Positions 1 to 4,656 of a DNA stretch of 10,612 nt are shown here, in pieces. This stretch comes from an uncultured Chthoniobacterales bacterium (lineage in GTDB: Bacteria > Verrucomicrobiota > Verrucomicrobiae > Chthoniobacterales > UBA10450): positions 1 to 10,612 of the forward strand of contig CATPCN010000257.1 in NCBI GenBank assembly GCA_955652855.1, given 5' to 3'. A program made the translations under genes and the position numbers. The notes beneath the pieces are model-generated. The model saw only the letters and a program-made list of their open reading frames with translations, was not told the origin of the DNA and did not search any database. The stretch's first letter is position 1. Each line of letters opens with the position of its first letter.

Positions 1-41
1 ACAGCCGCCAGAATTGCACCCCAGATTGCGATGCGGATCAT
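1..41 (-). CDS. Start of a small membrane or exported protein (partial, runs off window)
   Basis: An ATG at 41 opens a frame that stays open to the window edge and begins MIRIAIWGAILAA, a hydrophobic start typical of a signal peptide or membrane anchor. It would be the next gene of the leftward operon after the DUF1376 gene. The ribosome site is weak (GAACCTGAAAA), but it overlaps the end of a possible 21-codon ORF (110 to 45) through closely spaced stop and start codons. Between this start and the DUF1376 stop only two very short ORFs exist: 14 codons from 123 to 79, preceded by a good GGAGGAA site, and the 21-codon one. Either could be a coupling peptide or nothing. Only 13 codons are visible, so the function cannot be judged. 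Confidence 0.35.
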   Translation of the reverse strand, partial: MIRIAIWGAILAA

Positions 42-115
42 TTTTCAGGTTCTACTCGCTTCGATTCGGTTTGGCAAGTCAGTTTTTCCTGCATTCGCCG
101 TAAAGTTCATTCAAG

Positions 116-982
116 CTAGGCATTGTGCCGTTCCTCCGGAAATTCCGACGGGAAATACCAACCGCCGCTTCCGTTCGTTGGCGGCGATTTCCCCTTCGTC
201 CGTTTGTAGAAATCTGTCCACGCTGCCCACGCCTCAGTATCCTGTTTCACGAACACTCCAGCTTTCGTCTCGATCTTCTCGGCTGTGGCTAGATGCCCGT
301 CGAAGCGGCGAGTGCTCAGGTAGCGATTGGCGTGCACTGGCCGGTAATCCTTGTGCGATCGGCAGTAGGCCTTGAAGCTAGGCAGCGACTTCTCCGCTGC
401 GGCGCGGTCTTGATCGTCGAGCTTAGCCCACTGCTGCAACGCCTCAGACTTGGACATGTTGGCGTCGGTTGGGTAACCTCTCCAGAAACTTTCGAATTGC
501 TCAGGATAAGCTAACTTCTTGCGGGTCCGTTTCGCTGGAACGGACAATGGTTCATTCTGGGAATCTTTATAGGGGATAGAAGGTTCTTTCTTTGTGACTG
601 TGGTAGACGCGCGCGCGAGGTTAACCGTCGGCTGACCGTGCGGTTGACCATTTGATTGCCGCGCTGCAACACCAAGCGCAGATATAGCTTTCATAGCTTT
701 GGACTTATTATCAGCATGTTGCAACTCAGCTTCAATTCGTTTGTGGAACCACGCATCATCAAAAGCCATATAAAACTTATCTTTTATTGCTTTGTGGTGC
801 CACCTCCATTCCTGAGGGGACAATCCAGAAATGTTGCATAATTGGCACACATCTCCCGGGAGACCGCCATGCGCCCAATAATGCCCGATAAGCTTAAGGT
901 AGGCACCAAATTGTAGGGTGCTCAGATCCTGGGTGTCGCCGATCAAATCCGCCCAATAAAGCGGCATCCATGCTCGTCTCAT
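116..982 (-). CDS. DUF1376 phage replication protein (YdaU-like)
   Basis: Predicted phage DNA replication protein of 288 aa, probably an origin-binding or helicase-loading factor acting in the cytoplasm; the exact role of DUF1376 proteins is not settled. Residues 4-95 match the DUF1376 pattern: MPLYWADLIGDT, then STLQFGAYLKLIGHYW and GLP, with the family's Trp- and Tyr-rich winged-helix look. A low-complexity linker covers about 95-160. The second half has the FxxFWRGYP motif (about 165), an Ala/Lys-rich helical stretch, HANRYLSTRRFDGH, and ends in a GGWYFPSEFPE motif, an arrangement I associate with alphaproteobacterial phage replication proteins. The start is firm: AAGGAGGG precedes the ATG, and the ATG overlaps the TGA of the methyltransferase gene as ATGA, so translation is coupled. 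Confidence 0.85.
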   Translation of the reverse strand: MRRAWMPLYWADLIGDTQDLSTLQFGAYLKLIGHYWAHGGLPGDVCQLCNISGLSPQEWRWHHKAIKDKFYMAFDDAWFHKRIEAELQHADNKSKAMKAISALGVAARQSNGQPHGQPTVNLARASTTVTKKEPSIPYKDSQNEPLSVPAKRTRKKLAYPEQFESFWRGYPTDANMSKSEALQQWAKLDDQDRAAAEKSLPSFKAYCRSHKDYRPVHANRYLSTRRFDGHLATAEKIETKAGVFVKQDTEAWAAWTDFYKRTKGKSPPTNGSGGWYFPSEFPEERHNA

Positions 983-1896
983 TTAACCCTCCTTAGCTCG
1001 AACGTATCTGCAAACGGCTCAAAAAGATCCTCAAACCTTTTATGCTCGCGACCAAAATACGAGAAGATAGTCCCATTCTTCGACGAACCGTATTTTGTGC
1101 CCTTTCCAGACTTCGGCCTCGGCCCAAGGAAGGGGATCCTTTTCCGCCACACCGCATGGGCGGATGCGTGCTTCTTGACAATCGGGAACCACAGAGTCGG
1201 CCAGCTTTGCAAGTTTAATACGGTGATGGCTTGCTCGACATGCCCGTCTTGAATTTCGCTGACCAGCTTACGTGTAAAAGCTTTAGCCCCTACCTCTTCG
1301 TTTCCGCCGTAAGGAGGATTCAAGAATATCCGCCCACGCCATGGAAGTGACAGCCCGTTGACATCCTCGGTAAAGAAATAGGAGGCGTTGATGATTAGAT
1401 TGGCCGCAGCGCTCGAAGCTGGGTCGAGATCGATTATTCCTCCCAATGCGGCCCTACATAAGTCGGCCACCTGCTTAGGGGTTTGCCATGTATCGCGCAC
1501 GTCCGCTTCCATTGCCTCTGTGCGGAATATGACGTATTGACCGTTATGGATCAGCGGCCTAGACATCGCTTCCGGGGACCACTCGGACCACGGTAGCCTC
1601 GGCAGTGTTGCCGCCCGCTCTTTGTCCGATATTGCCGCGCCGCGACTTAAAAGCGCATTAACGTAAGGCGCAACTGCTCCAGCGTAGTAGTGAGATTTGC
1701 TGGTACCAAAACATGACGCTCTGTGCGCCTCAAAATGGTTATGAAGCGATTTTTCATTCACGACGGTTGCCGGTATTTTAGCTAAAAGCTTGTGACCGTA
1801 GGACTCATGGTCCTCCACTCTCTGTCCTGCCCCAGTGTATCCAATCCGTATAAAGTTTGAATCATTAGTCTGCGTAAAATAAACGAATTCACTCAC
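979..1896 (-). CDS. GIY-YIG-like domain fused to phage-type DNA adenine methyltransferase (Dam)
   Basis: 305 aa with two domains. Residues 4-85 resemble the T5orf172/Mug113 branch of GIY-YIG folds: VYF at 5-7, IRIGYT at 16-21, Arg26, Glu48 followed by LHNHFEAHR. Residues 135-265 match phage N6-adenine methyltransferases of the Dam family: DTWQTP, then IDLDPASS near 155-162 and the catalytic FLNPPYGG with NPPY at 193-196. The inferred reaction is SAM-dependent methylation of adenine in phage or host DNA; the site recognised cannot be read from sequence. The start is the GTG at 1896. It overlaps the previous stop as GTGA and has AAGGAGGAAGG just upstream, so a longer frame from 1932 (12 more residues) is less likely. 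Whether the N-terminal domain is a live nuclease or only a DNA-binding module is unknown. Confidence 0.85.
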   Translation of the reverse strand: MSEFVYFTQTNDSNFIRIGYTGAGQRVEDHESYGHKLLAKIPATVVNEKSLHNHFEAHRASCFGTSKSHYYAGAVAPYVNALLSRGAAISDKERAATLPRLPWSEWSPEAMSRPLIHNGQYVIFRTEAMEADVRDTWQTPKQVADLCRAALGGIIDLDPASSAAANLIINASYFFTEDVNGLSLPWRGRIFLNPPYGGNEEVGAKAFTRKLVSEIQDGHVEQAITVLNLQSWPTLWFPIVKKHASAHAVWRKRIPFLGPRPKSGKGTKYGSSKNGTIFSYFGREHKRFEDLFEPFADTFELRRVK

Positions 1897-2486
1897 TTCC
1901 CTTCCTCCTTCGTCTCCAGCAGCTCCATCCAATACCCATTTGGCACCCTATTCAGCATCCACTCAGCCCTTATTTGGCCGATTCCAGGCGCCAACCACAT
2001 CTTCGCGCCATCGATTTTTCCACCTCCCCACTGCTGCCAATAGGTCATAACCAGCACGTCCTTGAATGTCCCAGCGGGCACCTTGAAGGATGGCAAAATG
2101 GCCTCAAAACTCAGCTCTTGCCATCCCCATTGGCCGGACAATCCGGAAGTCTCACACTGCCTTCCAACGGCACCTCCTATCGGCTGATGAAAGCCGCCCC
2201 AGTATATCTCTTTGCCAGGTACACACCACACTTGGCGCTTCTCTCTCCACACTTCTGCATAGTTGTACCACTTCTTTGGATAGTCATCGCGGTACTCCAG
2301 TACGTCACCGGTGCGGTCAATGCGATAGTACCAGTCTGAATCAAACTTACCATTGATTGTCTGGCGGAGGCGTATTCCGTCTACTACGCGGATATACTCA
2401 TTCACTATCCCACTGGAATATGTGTTGGTCAGTGTGACACCGAAGTGTGGTTGCGGCCAATAATCCCTCGCATTAAACACTGTCAC
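1893..2486 (-). CDS. Unknown Trp-rich, beta-type protein (197 aa)
   Basis: I do not firmly recognise this protein. It is rich in Trp, Tyr and Gly and looks all-beta. Residues about 130-180 read VPAGTFKDVLVMTYW, then a Gly/Lys turn, then MWLAPGIGQIRAEWM. That layout (VPAGTF followed about 30 residues later by APGxGxxRxE) is seen in TapB/DUF3108-like beta-barrel domains, which are normally exported lipoproteins. Here no signal peptide is present if translation begins at the GTG at 2486, which overlaps the upstream TGA as GTGA and follows a purine-rich AAGAGAATGGAGAG tract. The in-frame ATG at 2594 would add 36 residues but has no ribosome site and overlaps the zinc-type gene. It ends in a GTGA overlap with the methyltransferase gene, so it lies inside the replication operon. 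The function is unknown. Confidence 0.65.
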   Translation of the reverse strand: MTVFNARDYWPQPHFGVTLTNTYSSGIVNEYIRVVDGIRLRQTINGKFDSDWYYRIDRTGDVLEYRDDYPKKWYNYAEVWREKRQVWCVPGKEIYWGGFHQPIGGAVGRQCETSGLSGQWGWQELSFEAILPSFKVPAGTFKDVLVMTYWQQWGGGKIDGAKMWLAPGIGQIRAEWMLNRVPNGYWMELLETKEEGK

Positions 2487-2677
2487 TTTCTCTCCATTCT
2501 CTTCTTTTTCCGCCACTCTTTCGCAGCTAGCGAGAGGCATGCATAGCAGGAACCATTCTCTGTTGACCTTTTCGCGACATGTCCGCGGATGCACGGCACA
2601 CCAGTAAAGAACGATTTCTCTCCGTTCTCCAGTGCTTCCTGCCTTGATTTCTGTATTGTGTATTGCACGCCCCTCAT
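2483..2677 (-). CDS. Small CxxxH...CxxC zinc-type protein, HNH/endonuclease VII-like N-terminus
   Basis: 64 aa, strongly basic at its C-terminus (EWRKKKRMERK). Cys29, His33, Cys44 and Cys47 form a C-x3-H-x10-C-x2-C arrangement, within the pattern FFTGVPCIRGH then RSTENGSCYAC. This resembles the zinc-binding opening of phage HNH / recombination endonuclease VII-like proteins, but the downstream catalytic HNH part is absent. It is therefore either a truncated endonuclease or a stand-alone zinc-ribbon nucleic-acid-binding protein. The ATG at 2677 overlaps the TGA of a six-codon mini-ORF as ATGA, and the gene ends in a GTGA overlap with the next gene. Membership of the leftward replication operon supports a DNA-related role. 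Confidence 0.7.
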   Translation of the reverse strand: MRGVQYTIQKSRQEALENGEKSFFTGVPCIRGHVAKRSTENGSCYACLSLAAKEWRKKKRMERK

Positions 2678-2694
2678 CGTGCTAATTTCATCAT
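2674..2694 (-). other. Six-codon mini-ORF linking two genes by ATGA overlaps
   Basis: The frame MMKLAR begins with an ATG that overlaps the TGA of the GcrA-N-like gene (ATGA) and ends with a TGA that overlaps the ATG of the zinc-type gene (ATGA again). GGGAGAA lies just before it. The zinc-type gene itself lacks a well-placed ribosome site, so this mini-ORF may carry terminating ribosomes across the 13-base gap to the next start. Translation has not been shown; the double overlap could arise by chance. Confidence 0.4.
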
Positions 2695-2921
2695 TTCTCC
2701 CGCTCCCTGAATTTCATCAGGCCGGCGACAATATTCGCTCTCGATCGCGGCGTATGTTTTCTTCGATTGGCCCCCGTGAATCGCAGTCCGAGCATCCTGG
2801 CTTTCCCAGCAACTGAATTGCGCGAACGCCGGAGCATTTCTCCGGCCTCGCGATACGAATAGCCCTGCTCGCATAGCCGCTTGATGCGGGCCAGCTGGAA
2901 GTCTGTCCACGGCTCTCTCAT
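2691..2921 (-). CDS. GcrA-like N-terminal HTH protein
   Basis: 76 aa. Residues 5-48 match the N-terminal DNA-binding helix-turn-helix of the GcrA family: PWTDFQLARIKRLCEQGYS, then an Ala/Glu helix, then RNSVAGKARMLGL, corresponding to the family pattern W-T-x-E-x-x-x-L-K-x-L-W ... T-R-N-A-V-I-G-K-x-x-R-L-G-L. A basic tail follows (ANRRKHTPRSR). GcrA of Alphaproteobacteria is a sigma70 cofactor that reads methylated GANTC promoters. This copy is far shorter than full GcrA and lacks the C-terminal sigma-binding, Cys-containing part, which seems to lie in a separate gene at 3297-3575. The start at 2921 is chosen because it overlaps the stop of the 42-aa gene as ATGA, with GGAG upstream; a TTG frame from 2963 is less likely. 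It may bind DNA but could not recruit RNA polymerase in the usual way alone. Confidence 0.7.
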   Translation of the reverse strand: MREPWTDFQLARIKRLCEQGYSYREAGEMLRRSRNSVAGKARMLGLRFTGANRRKHTPRSRANIVAGLMKFREREK

Positions 2922-3046
2922 TGTCTCACGCTCCATCCTGGGAATGTCGGCGTCAGCCACCAAAGTTTGGCCGCTAAAATCAACATATAATTCTCATCCG
3001 TAGGATCACGTGCGTACACGTAACGGCAATAGAAATCCATGGTCAT
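2918..3046 (-). CDS. Small unknown protein (42 aa)
   Basis: This ORF begins MTMDFYCRYVYARDPTDEN and has an aromatic, moderately hydrophobic second half (LILAAKLWWLTPTFPGW). It fills the gap between two neighbours exactly. Its ATG overlaps the TGA of the DUF7220-like gene (ATGA), with AAAGGAAA as ribosome site, and its own TGA overlaps the ATG of the GcrA-N-like gene (ATGA). The double coupling is the main evidence that it is translated. It could be a single-pass membrane peptide or a small soluble protein. No family is recognised. Confidence 0.6.
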   Translation of the reverse strand: MTMDFYCRYVYARDPTDENYMLILAAKLWWLTPTFPGWSVRQ

Positions 3047-3300
3047 TCAATGATTTCCTTTATGCGCCGCCTTTCATAATCAATCGTCTGAAGGCTTCGC
3101 GCGAAGCGCTCGAACCTTCGCCTTAACAGATATCCAGTGATTGTTTGGGCGACGAACATCGTACAGGTAATCACGAAGGCTTGGGCGAACGGATTAAGAT
3201 CGGCTAACCCGACGAACAGCGTCACGGTAAAGCCTGTTGGGACACCGATGGCTGAACGAGTGGCTGCCTCTAGCAGCGAGTCTCGCCGGGTCTGGGTCAT
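3043..3300 (-). CDS. DUF7220-like small membrane protein
   Basis: 85 aa with two predicted membrane segments, about residues 16-36 (SAIGVPTGFTVTLFVGLADL) and 42-60 (VITCTMFVAQTITGYLLRR). It opens MTQTRRDSLLEAATRSAIG and closes the second helix with GYLLRRRFERF. This matches the short phage family beginning M-x-Q-S-R-x-x-S-x-x-E-A and ending in an aromatic-RR-F motif, catalogued as DUF7220, whose function is unknown. The C-terminal tail is charged and probably cytoplasmic. The ATG at 3300 overlaps the upstream TGA as ATGA, which fixes the start; a longer frame from 3381 would overlap the upstream gene heavily. It is likely an inner-membrane phage accessory protein. Confidence 0.65.
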   Translation of the reverse strand: MTQTRRDSLLEAATRSAIGVPTGFTVTLFVGLADLNPFAQAFVITCTMFVAQTITGYLLRRRFERFARSLQTIDYERRRIKEIIE

Positions 3301-3575
3301 AGAGAGTGGCACACCTTTGTGTGCTCTGGGCAGTAAGTGCCAACGCACTTCTCGTTGCAAAAATGGAAGCCAGCCTTGCACGGGTCACCTATTGGATAGC
3401 GGCAGCCTCGCACTTTTCGAATTGCAGCTGCGCCAAACCAACTTGTGGTGTTGAAACGCATGGTCATTGGAGGCAAGCGCGGACAGCTGATATCGCCAGC
3501 CACTCGTAGCTCTGCAAGCCGCAGATTTGCCGCCGTAAGATCTCCCTTGACATAATGAGGGATTGGATCACGCAT
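3297..3575 (-). CDS. GcrA C-terminal-like Cys-rich protein
   Basis: 92 aa. The C-terminal third carries GCRYPIGDP (Cys58, PIGDP 61-65), FHFCNEKC (Cys73, Cys77) and GTYCPEH (Cys82, His85). This matches the C-terminal motif of GcrA proteins (C-x-W/Y-P-I-G-D-P ... F-x-F-C-G ... Y-C-x-E-H), probably a small metal-binding fold. No helix-turn-helix precedes it; residues 1-50 are unrecognised. GcrA normally carries both modules in one chain. Here the HTH module sits two genes downstream (2691-2921). The ATG at 3575 overlaps the VRR-NUC TGA as TGATG; an ATG at 3611 is possible but would overlap that gene by 37 bases. The gene ends in ATGA with the DUF7220-like gene. It might bind host sigma70 or RNA polymerase, or compete with host GcrA; this is inference. 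Confidence 0.65.
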   Translation of the reverse strand: MRDPIPHYVKGDLTAANLRLAELRVAGDISCPRLPPMTMRFNTTSWFGAAAIRKVRGCRYPIGDPCKAGFHFCNEKCVGTYCPEHTKVCHSL

Positions 3576-4006
3576 CAGTCCGGCCGGAATTTGATGCTTA
3601 GACAGCCCCATTCATCAAAAATCATGCAGACTTCGTCGAGAGTCCACGCGACGCAATGTGGAATGCCGCCTACAACGCACCAATCTCGGAATTCCTTCTG
3701 GCCGGCAGTAAGTTGCTCGCCACCCCGCTTAACCTCCAGGTAATGCATCATGCGCGTCGATTGCTGGTGCAGCTGGAAATCAGGCCAATTAGGCGTCTTA
3801 CCCATGCGTTTTAGTTTCGCTCCAACACGTGGCGGCAGCAGCTCACCTCCTGGGAAATGAGTATATTTCCAGCTTGGCAGGCAATACGCCTTAAGCATGT
3901 CGGCGACATGATATTGGAGGACTAGCTCTTTTGGCTCCGGCATTTTAAATCGCCTAAGCCGTGGCTTCCCGCCAGCGGCCGCCACGAGGAGAGGTGGGGT
4001 GGTCAC
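3575..4006 (-). CDS. VRR-NUC domain nuclease
   Basis: 143-aa stand-alone VRR-NUC protein of the PD-(D/E)XK nuclease superfamily, common in phages as a structure-specific or replication/repair nuclease. The core is visible: a helical start (KELVLQYHVADMLKAY), GKTPNWPDFQL with Asp76, YLEVKRGGEQLTAGQ with Glu91-x-Lys93 and Gln103, then a final strand-helix (VAWTLDEVCMIFDEWG). These are the metal-binding and catalytic positions of the family. The start is the GTG at 4006, because it overlaps the TGA of the 41-aa ORF as GTGA and is preceded by GGGAGAG. The ATG at 3943 (MPEPKEL) would still keep the whole domain, so an 18-22 residue uncertainty at the N-terminus remains. It is the second gene of the leftward operon. 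Confidence 0.85.
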   Translation of the reverse strand: MTTPPLLVAAAGGKPRLRRFKMPEPKELVLQYHVADMLKAYCLPSWKYTHFPGGELLPPRVGAKLKRMGKTPNWPDFQLHQQSTRMMHYLEVKRGGEQLTAGQKEFRDWCVVGGIPHCVAWTLDEVCMIFDEWGCLSIKFRPD

Positions 4007-4128
4007 GACGCTCTCCCGACTGCAAAGCACCCGATTAGAATAAGCGCTGTATCAAACACGCTCTCTGTGTATCTGATGATTTCATCCAGCGTCCACGCTG
4101 GGAATAGGTTGAAATAGTCCACCTTCAT
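4003..4128 (-). CDS. First gene of leftward operon, 41-aa peptide
   Basis: The ORF begins MKVDYFNLFPAWTLDEIIRY and ends with a short hydrophobic stretch (TALILIGCFAVGRAS). An excellent ribosome site, AGAGGAGGGGA, lies directly before the ATG, and its TGA overlaps the GTG start of the VRR-NUC gene. It begins only about 20 bases after the leader hairpin (4149-4186). It could be a real small membrane-associated protein or a leader peptide that couples translation of the operon. No family is recognised. Confidence 0.6.
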   Translation of the reverse strand: MKVDYFNLFPAWTLDEIIRYTESVFDTALILIGCFAVGRAS

Positions 4129-4140
4129 TCCCCTCCTCTG

Positions 4141-4186
4141 AAGAAAAGGGCCGCGCTAGCAGAAAAAGGCAAAGGCTAGCGCGGCC
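4141..4186 (-). terminator. Hairpin with T-rich tail in the leader of the leftward operon
   Basis: A perfect 12-bp inverted repeat pairs 4149-4160 with 4175-4186 (GGCCGCGCTAGC and its reverse complement) around a 14-base A-rich loop. Read leftward, the stem is followed at once by CTTTTCTT (4148-4141), the form of an intrinsic terminator. It lies between the repressor gene and the ribosome site of the first leftward gene, so it could end repressor transcripts and also act as a conditional terminator for the operon. Confidence 0.65.
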
Positions 4187-4221
4187 TAGTTTCCAGCAGG
4201 CACGGAGTGAGCCAGCTGGGC

Positions 4222-4244
4222 GGCGCCCGGGAGGGAGGGGCGCC
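4222..4244. repeat. Small GC-rich inverted repeat
   Basis: GGCGCCC at 4222-4228 pairs with GGGCGCC at 4238-4244 around a 9-base purine loop (GGGAGGGAG on the plus strand). A second short palindrome, CCAGCTGG, lies next to it at 4212-4219. Neither is followed by a T tract in either direction. They may be folded parts of the untranslated leader between the repressor and the leftward operon. Confidence 0.4.
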
Positions 4245-4251
4245 AACATGT

Positions 4252-4329
4252 TTCTGAGCGGTTTGTCGCGCCCTTCACACCGGCCCTCTTCGACCTCGTG
4301 CGCTTCGGGAAGCCAATCCCCGCTCAGAA
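4252..4329. repeat. 10-bp inverted repeat enclosing 58 bases, beside the repressor stop
   Basis: TTCTGAGCGG at 4252-4261 is the exact reverse complement of CCGCTCAGAA at 4320-4329, which begins one base from the repressor stop codon. The 58 enclosed bases hold no convincing ORF. A closing stem around a noncoding loop suits a structured RNA leader, a small RNA or a protein-binding site. The rest of 4129-4330 has no supported gene. Confidence 0.45.
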
Positions 4330-4330
4330 C

Positions 4331-4540
4331 TTATTCTGCGGCATCCTCCACCGCGTGGGGGTAGAAGTCTTCAGGTCGCACCGCACCAAATGTTTCAGCT
4401 GAAATGGCTGCTACGAGCGCTTTCCTCGGCACCCGCCCCCGGTATACCCAAGAGGAGACAGCCGTATGCGATACACCGATCGCTCGCGCGAATGCGGCCC
4501 TCGTGATCTTGTTCCGTTCAAGGTATTCTCCTAGAGTCAT
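4331..4540 (-). CDS. Small HTH repressor (Cro/YdaS-like)
   Basis: 69 aa. A single helix-turn-helix fills most of the chain: MTLGEYLERNKITRAAFARAIG, then VSHTAVSSWVYRGRVPRKAL, the usual A-x-A-I-G-V-S-x-x-A-V-S-x-W pattern of Cro and YdaS-type regulators, followed by a short acidic tail. It lacks the C-terminal peptidase/dimerisation domain of lambda CI-type repressors, so induction by RecA-driven self-cleavage is not expected. It is transcribed away from the rightward operon across a 116-bp region with repeated operator-like sites, the position of a phage master switch. The ATG at 4540 is preferred (GGTG before it, domain starts here); an ATG at 4558 would add six residues and reach into an operator-like site. 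Confidence 0.8.
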   Translation of the reverse strand: MTLGEYLERNKITRAAFARAIGVSHTAVSSWVYRGRVPRKALVAAISAETFGAVRPEDFYPHAVEDAAE

Positions 4541-4551
4541 GCCGCACCATA

Positions 4552-4566
4552 GCAACATTAAGTTGC
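4552..4566. promoter_or_regulatory. Operator-like site near the repressor start
   Basis: GCAACATTAAGTTGC, a palindrome with 5-bp arms (GCAAC/GTTGC) and a 5-base centre. Read on the minus strand it shares CAAC-N-TAATGTT-N-C with the site at 4611-4625. It lies 12 bases upstream of the chosen repressor start, where bound repressor would block its own expression. Confidence 0.5.
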
Positions 4567-4579
4567 ATGTCTATGCGTC

Positions 4580-4608
4580 ATAATGCCGCACATGAAACTT
4601 ATTGACAC
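4580..4608 (-). promoter_or_regulatory. Possible promoter for the repressor gene
   Basis: On the minus strand GTGTCA (4608-4603) and CATTAT (4585-4580) are separated by 17 bases; each matches four of six consensus positions. The start of transcription would fall near 4573, about 30 bases before the repressor ATG. The -35 overlaps the operator-like site at 4594-4608. This is a weak call by eye. Confidence 0.35.
4594..4608. promoter_or_regulatory. Operator-like site over the rightward -35
   Basis: GAAACTTATTGACAC matches about 10 of 15 positions of the minus-strand form of the 4552-4566 site (GCAACTTAATGTTGC). It covers the TTGACA -35 of the rightward promoter and the proposed repressor -35, so occupancy could switch both. 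Confidence 0.4.
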
Positions 4609-4630
4609 ATTCAACGTAATGTTTCATATT
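4602..4630 (+). promoter_or_regulatory. Main rightward early promoter
   Basis: A perfect TTGACA at 4602-4607, 17 bases, then CATATT at 4625-4630 (four of six consensus). The predicted start near 4637 leaves a leader of about 20 bases with AGGAGGAA before the first rightward gene. Operator-like sites overlap the -35 (4594-4608) and fill the spacer (4611-4625), the arrangement of a repressible phage early promoter. Confidence 0.7.
4611..4625. promoter_or_regulatory. Operator-like site in the rightward promoter spacer
   Basis: TCAACGTAATGTTTC shares CAAC-N-TAATGTT-N-C with the minus-strand form of the site at 4552-4566. It lies between the -35 and -10 of the rightward promoter. Its start is 17 bp from that of the neighbouring site at 4594. 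A larger inverted repeat, ATGAAAC (4592-4598) and GTTTCAT (4621-4627), frames the two sites. Confidence 0.5.
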
Positions 4631-4656
4631 CAGGCAATCAAACAGGAGGAATCAAA

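Noticed and set aside
31..375. Rightward 114-codon ORF opposite the DUF1376 gene
   Set aside because: Antisense shadow: no ribosome site, no recognisable motif, and it lies on the strand opposite a clear gene.
2487..2594. N-terminal extension of the 197-aa protein starting at ATG 2594, containing an LASC lipobox-like motif
   Set aside because: It has no ribosome site, its hydrophobic stretch is short, and it lies in another frame of the well-supported zinc-type gene. The GTG with the GTGA overlap is the better start.
2674..2910. Longer leftward ORF of 78 codons ending in MMKLAR
   Set aside because: It is an alternative frame of the GcrA-N-like gene; only its last six codons have an independent start with coupling.
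3137..3454. Rightward 105-codon ORF opposite the DUF7220-like and GcrA-C-like genes
   Set aside because: Antisense to two coupled genes with recognisable motifs; no supporting start signal.
4082..4247. Leftward 55-codon ORF starting MLAPLPPGRRPAG in the leader
   Set aside because: No ribosome site, runs through the hairpin and into the 41-aa gene in another frame, and its composition follows from GC-rich structure. A structured leader is more likely.
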